Positions 1 through 7,240 of a stretch of DNA of 64,000 bases are shown here, piece by piece. A model generated the notes under the pieces. The model worked only from the letters and a program-made list of their open reading frames with translations, searched no databases and was not told the DNA's origin. The DNA comes from Gordonia tangerina. Its GTDB lineage: Bacteria; Actinomycetota; Actinomycetes; Mycobacteriales; Mycobacteriaceae. The DNA is taken from the NCBI RefSeq assembly GCF_021556435.1, contig NZ_JAKGCU010000017.1, positions 52,975 to 116,974 on the forward strand. The letters run 5' to 3'. The number at the start of each line of letters is the position of its first letter. Positions within the stretch are counted from its first letter, which is position 1. Position numbers and translations under genes: made by a program.

Positions 1-98
1 CCCAGTCCCCGAGCTGCGTCGGGAAGCTTCTTGGAGCCGAACAGGATCACCACGACGAGCAGGACGATCACCCAGTGCCACCAGGACAGAGCACCCAT
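1..98 (-). CDS. tatA: Sec-independent translocase subunit TatA (3' part cut by window edge)
   Basis: The first 32 codons are visible. They read [20 protein letters not shown] and then [13 protein letters not shown]: a short N-terminus, one membrane helix, the FG hinge and the start of the amphipathic helix with KKLPD, which is the TatA/E signature. TatA oligomers form the pore of the twin-arginine export pathway in the cytoplasmic membrane. The ATG follows a purine-rich ribosome site (GGAGGTGGAGA). It lies 73 bases downstream of pafC on the same strand, the same order as pafC-tatA in mycobacteria. The C-terminus lies outside the window. Confidence 0.9.
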   Translation of the reverse strand, partial: MGALSWWHWVIVLLVVVILFGSKKLPDAARGL

Positions 99-171
99 AT
101 TCTCCACCTCCGAATTCCGACGTTGCCAATGCTACCCGAGCCACCCCGACGGCAGCGCCCAGCGGGCGCCC

Positions 172-1131
172 CTAGGTATACCGTGCTCGGGCCGCGGCCG
201 CTGAGGAGATGACCGAATCGGCGATCGCCGAGTCGGAGATCACGCGCACCCGGCCACCGAAGCCGAGTAGGAACCGGGTCAACCACTCCGGCGACCCGTA
301 CACCAGCCGGGCACGTACAGGTGCCTGCGGGTCCACCCGCGTCTCGAGCGATTCCAACGGCTCGATGAGGTAGTAGTCCAGAACCCACAGTTCGCCCGGG
401 TCGATCTCGATCTGCACCGAGGGCAGGTCGGGATTCTCCGACAACACCGCGCGTTGGGGGTGGGCCTTCGCTTCCTCCGGAGGTGACGCCGGTTCGTCGA
501 GCTTCTCGGCCTCGTCGACCCGGTCGAAACGGAACAGGCGCACACCCTCACTCATCCGGCACCACGCCTCGAGATAGGTGTGATTGTCCATCGTCTGCAG
601 CCCGATCGGGTCGACGATGCGATCACTGACGCTGTCCCGGGTGGCCGAGTAGTACCGGATCCGCAGGGCCCGCCGCGCCGTCACGGCTTCCCGGATGCTC
701 GCAAATGTCGGGTTGTCGGAGTCTGTGGATCCCGCAGGCATGCGCACCGCGGTGTCCGACGAACCGACGGCGGCCTCGATCTTGGCGATGGCGCGTCGCG
801 CGGCCTCCTGGTCGACCGCGCCCGGCAGATCGAGAAGCGCTTGCAGCGCGACCAGCATGGTGCTGGCCTCCGCGCTCGTCAGGCGCAGCGGCCGATCCAT
901 CCCGGCGGTGAAGATCACGTCGACGAAGCCGTGCTCGAACTGCAGGTCGATCAGCTGGTGTGGGAAGTAGCCCGGCAACCCACAGACGAACAGCAACTCG
1001 AGGTCTTTGGTGAGTTGCGTCTGCGAGATACCCAGGTCGCGAGCGGCCTGATCCAGTGCGATCCCGTCGCGGGTCGCGAAGTAGGGCACCAACGCGAGCA
1101 GGCGGCTCAGTCGGTCCGGTCGTGGTGTCAT
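172..1131 (-). CDS. pafC: WYL-domain transcriptional activator PafC
   Basis: A 319-residue protein with an N-terminal winged-helix region (about residues 1-60, DQAARDLGISQTQLTKDLELL) followed by a WYL domain (about 145-225) and a C-terminal WCX-like extension. With PafB it forms the heterodimeric activator of the LexA-independent DNA-damage response in mycobacteria. Its start overlaps the end of pafB by four bases, so translation of the two is probably coupled. Family assignment rests on sequence character and on position directly after pafA-pafB. DNA-damage control in this organism is inferred. Confidence 0.9.
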   Translation of the reverse strand: MTPRPDRLSRLLALVPYFATRDGIALDQAARDLGISQTQLTKDLELLFVCGLPGYFPHQLIDLQFEHGFVDVIFTAGMDRPLRLTSAEASTMLVALQALLDLPGAVDQEAARRAIAKIEAAVGSSDTAVRMPAGSTDSDNPTFASIREAVTARRALRIRYYSATRDSVSDRIVDPIGLQTMDNHTYLEAWCRMSEGVRLFRFDRVDEAEKLDEPASPPEEAKAHPQRAVLSENPDLPSVQIEIDPGELWVLDYYLIEPLESLETRVDPQAPVRARLVYGSPEWLTRFLLGFGGRVRVISDSAIADSVISSAAAARARYT

Positions 1132-2123
1132 CGGCTGGTCACCCCGCTCAGCTGGTCGAGCGCACCGATCACGTTGTCACGCAACTCCGGCGGCGACAGG
1201 ACCACGGCGTCGGCCCCGGCGCCGAGCACCATCCGGGCCAGCGTGGTCAGCGACCGGATCTCGATGGTGACCACATCTCCCGGCTCGCCGTCGAGTGACT
1301 CGGACTCGATGCGCGTCGCGATCCGACGCAGTCCGGCGGCTCGGTCGTGGGCCAGCCAGATGCGCGCGGTGCCGGTGTCGGCGCCCGCCGCGGAGTCGAC
1401 GGCGGTCGCCACGATCTGCTGGATGTCGGTTCCGTCCGGAACCACGACCTCCCCGTGCGTCCCCGTCGGTGTCACCTCCGAGATCCGGGACAGCCGAAAG
1501 GTACGGGTGTCCTGCCGGTCACGGTCGTGGCCGGTGACATACCACCGCCCGCGATGGGTGACGATGCCCCACGGTTCCAGCGTGCGGCGGGTCGTCGATG
1601 CCGCAGCGCCGGGACGGTAATCGAAGGTGACCGCCGTGGCAGCGTCGATCGCGGCGAGCAACGCTGCCAGTGCGGCCTCCGACCCGACCGTCTTGGGCGA
1701 GAGACTGGCGGAAACCACCAGTTCATCGTCTGCGCGGACATCGAGCCCGGCGGCGCGCAGCTTGAGGACCGCGTTCTGCGCGGTCGCAGCGATCTCCGGG
1801 GCCTCCCACAGCGCCGCCGCCATCGCCACCACCGCTGCCTCGGCGCGGTCGAGTTCGATGTCGGGCAATTCGTAGACGTCGCGGTTGATGCGATAGCCCT
1901 CGGCGTTGCCCGACATCCGGTCCCGGCCGGTGATCAGCGGTATCCCGAGATCCCGGAGCTGGTTCTTGTCCCGCTCGAACATCCGGTTGAACGCCTCGTC
2001 GGACTGGCCATCGTCGTTGTAACCGGCGACATGTCGGCGGATGTAGTCGGCGGTCAGGAACTGGCGTGTCGACAGCAGGCAGATCACCAGATTGAGCAGG
2101 CGCTCGACTTTCTGCGTTGCCAC
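1128..2123 (-). CDS. pafB: WYL-domain transcriptional activator PafB
   Basis: A 331-residue protein beginning MATQKVERLLNLVICLLSTR, a typical PafB N-terminal helix-turn-helix region, then a WYL domain (about 140-220, with AVTFDYRPG and WYVTGHDRD) and a C-terminal WCX-like part. It is the partner of PafC; the pair activates mycobacterial DNA-repair genes. The GTG start is supported by a -10 box (TAAGCT) exactly six bases upstream, which predicts a leaderless mRNA starting at the GTG. Only 15 bases separate it from pafA, so it may also be read through from pafA. Confidence 0.9.
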   Translation of the reverse strand: MATQKVERLLNLVICLLSTRQFLTADYIRRHVAGYNDDGQSDEAFNRMFERDKNQLRDLGIPLITGRDRMSGNAEGYRINRDVYELPDIELDRAEAAVVAMAAALWEAPEIAATAQNAVLKLRAAGLDVRADDELVVSASLSPKTVGSEAALAALLAAIDAATAVTFDYRPGAAASTTRRTLEPWGIVTHRGRWYVTGHDRDRQDTRTFRLSRISEVTPTGTHGEVVVPDGTDIQQIVATAVDSAAGADTGTARIWLAHDRAAGLRRIATRIESESLDGEPGDVVTIEIRSLTTLARMVLGAGADAVVLSPPELRDNVIGALDQLSGVTSR

Positions 2124-2129
2124 CCCGCC

Positions 2130-2135
2130 AGCTTA
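2130..2135 (-). promoter_or_regulatory. pafB -10 box, leaderless start
   Basis: TAAGCT on the minus strand is followed by six bases (GGCGGG) and then the pafB GTG. This spacing puts the transcription start on the first base of the start codon. It would give pafBC its own promoter just behind pafA. No clear -35 was recognised. Confidence 0.6.
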
Positions 2136-2138
2136 CGA

Positions 2139-3497
2139 TCACATGGACGCGATCAGCCGATCGACTCGCTCATCGACACTGCGGAATGGGTCCTTGCACA
2201 GGACGGTGCGCTGTGCCTGGTCGTTGAGTTTCAGATGGACCCAGTCCACGGTGAAATCCCGCCCGGCCTTCTGCGCCGCGGAGATGAAGTCGCCGCGCAG
2301 TTTGGCACGGGTGGTCTGAGGCGGTTCGTTGACCGCGGTCTTGATCGCCTCGTCGGTGGTCGCGCGCGCGATCAGGCCTTTGCGCAGCATCACGTCGAAC
2401 ACGCCCCGACCACGCTTGATGTCGTGGAAGGCCAGATCGAGTTGGGCGATCTTCGGGTCCGAGAGATCCATCGAGTAGCGGTCCTGGTACCGCTGGAACA
2501 GCTTGCGTTTGATCACCCAGTCGACCTCGGTGTCCACCGTGGAGAAGTCGCCGCTCTCCACCGCGTCGAGCATCCGCCCCCACAGGTCGACGACTTGATC
2601 CATCTCCGGGTCCGGGCGACGGTTGGCCATGTGTTCGACCGCACGCGCGTGGTACTCGCGCTGGATGTCCAAGGCGCTGGCCTGTCGGCCACCGGCCAGT
2701 CGCACGGGCCGACGCCCGGTCGGATCGTGGCTGACCTCGCGGATGGCGCGGATCGGGTTGTCGAGGGCGAAGTCACGAAACACCACGCCGGCCTCGATCA
2801 TCTCCAGCACCAGCGCCGCCGAGCCGACCTTGAGCAGGGTCGTCATCTCCGACATGTTGGAGTCGCCGACGATGACGTGCAGACGCCGATACTTCTCGGC
2901 ATCGGCATGCGGTTCGTCGCGCGTGTTGATGATGGGCCGCGAGCGGGTGGTCGCCGACGACACTCCTTCCCAGATGTGCTCGGCACGCTGCGACAGGCAG
3001 AACGTGGCCGCCTTGGGGGTCTGCAGGACCTTTCCGGCGCCGCAGATCAGCTGCCGGGTCACCAGGAACGGCAGCAAGACGTCGGAGATCCGGGAGAACT
3101 CGCCAGCGCGCACCACCAGATAGTTCTCGTGGCAGCCATAGGAATTGCCCGCCGAATCGGTGTTGTTCTTGAACAGGTAGATGTCACCGCCGATCCCCTC
3201 ATCGGCGAGCCGCTGCTCGGCGTCGACGAGCAGATCCTCGAGGACGAGTTCCCCGGCTCGATCATGGTTGATCAGCTGGATGAGACTGTCACACTCGGCG
3301 GTCGCGTACTCGGGATGCGAACCGACATCGAGGTAGAGCCGCGCGCCGTTCTGCAGGAAGACGTTGGACGATCGACCCCACGAGACGACCCGCCGAAACA
3401 GATACCGGGCGACCTCGTCCGGGCTCAGTCGGCGATGGCCATGGAAGGTACACGTGACACCGAATTCGGTCTCGATACCCATGATTCGACGCTGCAC
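2139..3497 (-). CDS. pafA: Pup-protein ligase PafA
   Basis: A 452-residue member of the carboxylate-amine ligase-like Pup ligase family. It joins the C-terminal glutamate of Pup to substrate lysines through a phosphorylated Pup intermediate, marking proteins for the proteasome. The nucleotide-binding motif MGIETEFG is at residues 6-13. The conserved Asp57 lies in [13 protein letters not shown], and [18 protein letters not shown] is also characteristic. The GTG start gives the usual [10 protein letters not shown]-terminus and is preceded at exactly six bases by a TAGGGT -10 box. It lies downstream of pup-prcBA but behind a hairpin and its own promoter. Confidence 0.97.
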   Translation of the reverse strand: MQRRIMGIETEFGVTCTFHGHRRLSPDEVARYLFRRVVSWGRSSNVFLQNGARLYLDVGSHPEYATAECDSLIQLINHDRAGELVLEDLLVDAEQRLADEGIGGDIYLFKNNTDSAGNSYGCHENYLVVRAGEFSRISDVLLPFLVTRQLICGAGKVLQTPKAATFCLSQRAEHIWEGVSSATTRSRPIINTRDEPHADAEKYRRLHVIVGDSNMSEMTTLLKVGSAALVLEMIEAGVVFRDFALDNPIRAIREVSHDPTGRRPVRLAGGRQASALDIQREYHARAVEHMANRRPDPEMDQVVDLWGRMLDAVESGDFSTVDTEVDWVIKRKLFQRYQDRYSMDLSDPKIAQLDLAFHDIKRGRGVFDVMLRKGLIARATTDEAIKTAVNEPPQTTRAKLRGDFISAAQKAGRDFTVDWVHLKLNDQAQRTVLCKDPFRSVDERVDRLIASM

Positions 3498-3503
3498 AGG
3501 TCA

Positions 3504-3509
3504 ACCCTA
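3504..3509 (-). promoter_or_regulatory. pafA -10 box, leaderless start
   Basis: TAGGGT, six bases (TGACCT), then the GTG that gives the family-standard PafA N-terminus. There is no ribosome-binding sequence between them. This predicts a leaderless pafA transcript independent of prcBA. Confidence 0.65.
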
Positions 3510-3525
3510 CCCGCGAACAACGCCA

Positions 3526-3566
3526 CAGACCCGGCGACGCGACGGGTGCTCGCGTGGCCGGGTCTG
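3526..3566 (-). terminator. Hairpin between prcA and pafA
   Basis: Inverted repeat with outer arms CAGACCCGGC / GCCGGGTCTG and inner arms ACGCGA / TCGCGT, separated by one G-G mismatch, around a seven-base loop. It lies 22 bases after the prcA stop and just upstream of the pafA promoter. There is no T-run, as is common for actinobacterial terminators. It probably ends or attenuates pup-prcBA transcription. Confidence 0.55.
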
Positions 3567-3588
3567 CGGTGATGTGCCGGTATTCGAC

Positions 3589-4422
3589 TCAGGTATCCGG
3601 ATTCGACGATGTGTCACCATCGGCAGCGGACGTGCCGTCTGACCCCGAGCCATCCGATTCGTTCGACGGTGACGCTGATGTCGTGGCGGACGGCATCAGC
3701 TCGGCCACGGCCGCTGCGCTGAGTCGGCGGAATGCGCGGCGGGGCCGATTGCGATCGAGAATCGCGACCTCGAGGTCGGTGGCGGCGAGTTCGCGCGGAG
3801 TCGACGGTGCCGACGTGGACGATCCGGTCGAGGATCCATTGGTGTCCGGTGGGGTCGTCAGTGCAGCCACCGCCAGCGCGAGCGCCGCCGGCAGGTCCAG
3901 ATCGGGTGCGTAACTCTCGCGCAGTGCGGCCGTGATCGCCTCGTTCGCACCGCCCATCACCAGAAAACGCGTCTCGTCGGCGATGGACCCGTCGTAGGAG
4001 ATGCGATACAGCTGTGACGGCCGCGGCTTGCCGTACTTGGCCACCTCCGCCACGCACAGTTCGACCTCATAGGGCTTGGCCTGTTCGGTGAACACCGAGC
4101 CGAGTGCGTTGGCATAGGTGTTGGCCAACGACAGTGCCGTGACATCGGCGCGGTCGTAGCTGTATCCGCGCATGTCGGCGAGCTGGATGCCGGCCTTGCG
4201 CAGGCTCTCGAACTCGTTGTACTTGCCGACTGCGGCGAAACCGATCCGATCGTAGATCTCGCTGGTCTTGCGCAGAGTGTTCGACGGATTCTCGGCCACG
4301 AACAGCACGCCGTCGGCATAGGTCAGGGCGATGACGCTGCGGCCCCGGGCGATGCCTTTACGCGCCAGCTCCGACCGATCGCGCATGATCTGTTCGGCAC
4401 TGGCGTAATACGGGAACGTCAT
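3589..4422 (-). CDS. prcA: 20S proteasome alpha subunit
   Basis: A 277-residue proteasome alpha-type protein that forms the outer heptameric gate rings of the 20S core. The N-terminus [27 protein letters not shown] (residues 1-27, given here in parts: [11 protein letters not shown] and [16 protein letters not shown]) matches actinobacterial PrcA. The Ntn fold continues to about residue 190. From about residue 192 it is low complexity, rich in Ser, Thr, Asp and Pro, with a second acidic tail after residue 245; the whole is about 30 residues longer than I recall for the M. tuberculosis protein. The ATG overlaps the prcB stop (ATGA), and an AGGGGG ribosome site lies inside prcB. Confidence 0.97.
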   Translation of the reverse strand: MTFPYYASAEQIMRDRSELARKGIARGRSVIALTYADGVLFVAENPSNTLRKTSEIYDRIGFAAVGKYNEFESLRKAGIQLADMRGYSYDRADVTALSLANTYANALGSVFTEQAKPYEVELCVAEVAKYGKPRPSQLYRISYDGSIADETRFLVMGGANEAITAALRESYAPDLDLPAALALAVAALTTPPDTNGSSTGSSTSAPSTPRELAATDLEVAILDRNRPRRAFRRLSAAAVAELMPSATTSASPSNESDGSGSDGTSAADGDTSSNPDT

Positions 4423-5300
4423 CGCGAGCCCCCTTCATGCTCTGCGGCACGCCGTTCGATGATGACGCGGGCCGCCGCCTCGATCTCGGCGGTGTCCACC
4501 TCTCGCGCGCCCTCGGCGGTCACGACGACTGCCATCGGGAAGATCTTGCGCACCAGGTCCGGACCACCGGTGGCCGAGTCGTCGTCGGCGGCGTCGTATA
4601 GCGACTCGATGGCGATCGCCAGCGCCGAACCGGTGTCGAGGTCGGGCCGGTAGAGCTTCTTCAGCGACGACTTCGCGAATACCGATCCAGAGCCGATGGC
4701 CTGATAGCCTCCGAACTCCTCGTGCCGGTCACCGGCGACGTCGAAGGAGAAGATCCGGCCACGCTCGGTGGGGTCGTCGTGGTCGATGTCGTACCCCACC
4801 AACAGCGGAATGGCGGCCAGGCCCTGCATCGCGGCGCCGAGGTTGCCCCGCACCATCGATGCCAGCCGACTGACCTTTCCGTCCAGGGTCAGCGGGACGC
4901 CCTCGATCTTCTCGTAGTGTTCGAGTTCGACCGCGAACAACCGCACCATCTCGATCGCGATTCCCGCGGTGCCCGCGATACCGCACGCCGAGTACTCGTC
5001 GGTGATGTAGACCTTCTTCACATCGCGGGTGGCGATGAGGTTGCCCGCGGTGGCACGACGATCGCCGGCGAGCACCACGCCGCCGGGATAGGACACCGCG
5101 ACGATGGTTGTGCCATGCGGGATCTCATCTGTGGCGTGCGCGCTCATACCGTCCCACCGATGCTGCGGCAACTGCTCGGGCGCATGGTTGCGCAGGTAGT
5201 CGGTGAACGACGAGATGTCGGCACCCAACGACGATGTGGTGGCCGGGATGGGTCGTGCGGGTGAGTTGTGGGTGTGCAGTGAACCGAACCGATCGCTCAC
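4419..5300 (-). CDS. prcB: 20S proteasome beta subunit (catalytic)
   Basis: A 293-residue proteasome beta-type precursor. A propeptide of about 63 residues ends in HG, followed by the predicted catalytic N-terminal Thr64 in [20 protein letters not shown]. Thr64, the following Asp/Arg motif and the later Lys region are typical of an active threonine protease. The GTG start overlaps the pup stop codon (GTGA) and the end overlaps prcA, so pup, prcB and prcA form one translationally coupled unit that balances tag and core particle. Start choice is supported by this overlap. Confidence 0.97.
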   Translation of the reverse strand: MSDRFGSLHTHNSPARPIPATTSSLGADISSFTDYLRNHAPEQLPQHRWDGMSAHATDEIPHGTTIVAVSYPGGVVLAGDRRATAGNLIATRDVKKVYITDEYSACGIAGTAGIAIEMVRLFAVELEHYEKIEGVPLTLDGKVSRLASMVRGNLGAAMQGLAAIPLLVGYDIDHDDPTERGRIFSFDVAGDRHEEFGGYQAIGSGSVFAKSSLKKLYRPDLDTGSALAIAIESLYDAADDDSATGGPDLVRKIFPMAVVVTAEGAREVDTAEIEAAARVIIERRAAEHEGGSR

Positions 5301-5488
5301 TGGCCGCCCTTCTGTACGTAGGCACGTACGAAGTCCTCGGCGTTCTCCTCGAGCACGTCGTCGATCTCGTCGAGCAGGTCGTCGGTGTCCTCGGCGAGCT
5401 TCTCGCGGCGTTCCTGACCGGCGCTGCCGTCCGAGCCGACGTCACCGTCGTCGCCGCCGCCATCACGCCTGGTCTGTTCCTGCGCCAT
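5297..5488 (-). CDS. pup: Prokaryotic ubiquitin-like protein Pup
   Basis: A 63-residue, highly charged, probably disordered protein ending KGGQ. The terminal Gln means Dop must deamidate it to Glu before PafA can attach it. The C-terminal half ([19 protein letters not shown], then RAYVQKGGQ) is the helix that binds the Mpa coiled coils. The ATG is preceded by a strong ribosome site (AAGGAGG). The 181 bases upstream, to the dop stop, hold the presumed operon promoter but no clear box was found. It is the first gene of pup-prcB-prcA. Confidence 0.98.
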   Translation of the reverse strand: MAQEQTRRDGGGDDGDVGSDGSAGQERREKLAEDTDDLLDEIDDVLEENAEDFVRAYVQKGGQ

Positions 5489-5669
5489 CTGCTGCCTCCT
5501 TCATCTCGCCGGACACACAAACTGCGAATCCGGCCCGATCCACCCTGACGGGCGCCGATCCGGCTATGGGTCACCGGATCTGAAAAACCGCGTATTTCAC
5601 ACACTACCGGTGTGCGAGCCGCCGCGGGTGGAAGCGACCGGCCGCGCTGCGGGCAGTCGCTGGGCCCGG

Positions 5670-7172
5670 TCAGGTGGTGGTCAACTGATCGACGAGTTCG
5701 GCCGCCGAGTCCACCGAGTCGAGCAACCTGCCGACGTGTGCCCGGCTGCCGCGCAACGGTTCGAGGGTGGGAATACGCACCAGCGAGTCGCCGCCCAGAT
5801 CGAAGATGACCGAATCCCAGCTCGCCGCGGCGACGTCGGCACCGAAGCGGCGCAGACACTCGCCGCGAAAATAGGCACGGGTGTTCTGCGGTGGTTCGCT
5901 GATGGCGCGGGTGACATCGCTCTCGTCCACCAACCGCTTCATCGATCCGCGCGCGACGAGCCGGTTGTAGAGGCCCTTGTCGAGCCGCACGTCGGAGTAC
6001 TGCAGGTCGATCAGGTGCAGACGTGGCGCGGACCACCCGAGGCCTTCACGCTGCCGGAAGCCCTCCAGCAACCGCAGCTTGGCGGGCCAGTCCAGGATGT
6101 CGGCACATTCCATCGGGTCGCGCTCGAGCCGATCGAGGACGTCGGCCCAGGTCTCCAACACGTGGGCGGCCCGGGTGTCGTCGCTGTGCTCGGACTCGTG
6201 GAACTTCATACAACGCTCGAGGTACTCGCGCTGCAGGGCAAGCGCGGTGAGCTCTCGGCCGTCGGTGAGTGCGACGGTCGCGGCGAGGCTCGGGTCGTGG
6301 GAGATGGTGTGCACCGCCTGTACCGGCCGCGCGAGTTCGATGTCGGAGAAGTCGACGCCGGCCTCGATGAGGTCGAGGACGAGTGCGGTGGTTCCCACCT
6401 TCAGGTAGGTCGCGGTCTCTGCGAGGTTCGCATCACCGATGATGACGTGCAGCCGACGGTAGCGTTCGGGATCGGCGTGCGGTTCGTCGCGGGTGTTGAT
6501 GATCCCGCGCTTGAGGGTGGTCTCCAGGCCGACCTCGACCTCGATGTAGTCCGACCGTTGCGACAACTGATAGCCCGCCTCATCGCCGGATTGTCCGATG
6601 CCGACGCGGCCGGCTCCGCAGATGATCTGCCGGGAGGCGAAGAATGTCGTCAGTCCGGCGATGACGGCGGTAAACGGCGTCTCCCGGTTCATCAGATAAT
6701 TCTCGTGGGTCCCGTAGGATGCGCCCTTGCCGTCGATGTTGTTCTTGTAGAGCTGTAGGCGTGGCGCACCCGGCACACTCGCCACATGGCGTGCGGCCGC
6801 CTCCATGACCCGCTCACCGGCCTTGTCCCAGATCACCGCATCCATCGGATCGGTCACCTCTGGTGCCGAGTACTCCGGGTGAGCGTGGTCGACGTAGAGC
6901 CGTGCGCCGTTGGTGAGGATCATGTTCGCCGCGCCGATCTCGTCGGCGTCGATGATCGGCGCCGGTCCGCTGCCGCGACCGAGGTCGAACCCGCGGGCAT
7001 CACGCAGCGGCGACTCCACCTCGTAATCCCATCGGGTGCGCTTGGCGCGGGGCACGCCCGCGGCCGCGGCATAGGCCAGCACGGCCTGGGTGGACGTCAT
7101 GATCGGGTTCGCGGTCGGGTCCCCGGGCGCGGAGATCCCGTACTCGACCTCGGTGCCGATGATTCGCTGCAT
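5670..7172 (-). CDS. dop: Pup deamidase/depupylase Dop
   Basis: A 500-residue PafA paralogue that deamidates Pup-Gln to Pup-Glu and removes Pup from tagged proteins. It begins [18 protein letters not shown], with the nucleotide-binding Glu motif near residues 6-12. The nucleophile Asp95 lies in [12 protein letters not shown]. The stretch at about residues 40-80, absent from PafA, is the Dop loop. [18 protein letters not shown] matches the family. The ATG has no ribosome site but has a TAGGCT -10 box exactly six bases upstream, so a leaderless mRNA is predicted. It is divergent from glgP. Confidence 0.97.
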   Translation of the reverse strand: MQRIIGTEVEYGISAPGDPTANPIMTSTQAVLAYAAAAGVPRAKRTRWDYEVESPLRDARGFDLGRGSGPAPIIDADEIGAANMILTNGARLYVDHAHPEYSAPEVTDPMDAVIWDKAGERVMEAAARHVASVPGAPRLQLYKNNIDGKGASYGTHENYLMNRETPFTAVIAGLTTFFASRQIICGAGRVGIGQSGDEAGYQLSQRSDYIEVEVGLETTLKRGIINTRDEPHADPERYRRLHVIIGDANLAETATYLKVGTTALVLDLIEAGVDFSDIELARPVQAVHTISHDPSLAATVALTDGRELTALALQREYLERCMKFHESEHSDDTRAAHVLETWADVLDRLERDPMECADILDWPAKLRLLEGFRQREGLGWSAPRLHLIDLQYSDVRLDKGLYNRLVARGSMKRLVDESDVTRAISEPPQNTRAYFRGECLRRFGADVAAASWDSVIFDLGGDSLVRIPTLEPLRGSRAHVGRLLDSVDSAAELVDQLTTT

Positions 7173-7178
7173 GCTACG

Positions 7179-7184
7179 AGCCTA
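7179..7184 (-). promoter_or_regulatory. dop -10 box, leaderless start
   Basis: TAGGCT, then CGTAGC, then the dop ATG. The architecture is the same as for pafA (TAGGGT-N6-GTG), suggesting the two paralogous Pup enzymes are expressed from similar promoters. Confidence 0.65.
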
Positions 7185-7226
7185 GATGTTCATCTGTGAG
7201 CGGTCGCAGCGTCGTCCTGCTCTGGG

Positions 7227-7232
7227 TAGCGT
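7227..7232 (+). promoter_or_regulatory. Possible glgP -10 box
   Basis: TAGCGT ends eight bases before the GTG at 7241. No convincing ribosome site lies between them, so the message would have a leader of only one or two bases. It is divergent from the dop promoter, with 68 bases between the two start codons. Confidence 0.4.
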
Positions 7233-7240
7233 CTACTGGG

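Noticed and set aside
1347..3572. A 741-codon open frame on the plus strand across pafB and pafA
   Set aside because: It is antisense to two genes with clear homology, has no recognisable domains and reflects the lack of stop codons in high-GC third-position patterns.
7196..7240. Upstream ATG start for glgP
   Set aside because: It adds 15 residues not found in the family and overlaps the dop promoter; GTG at 7241 fits the family start.
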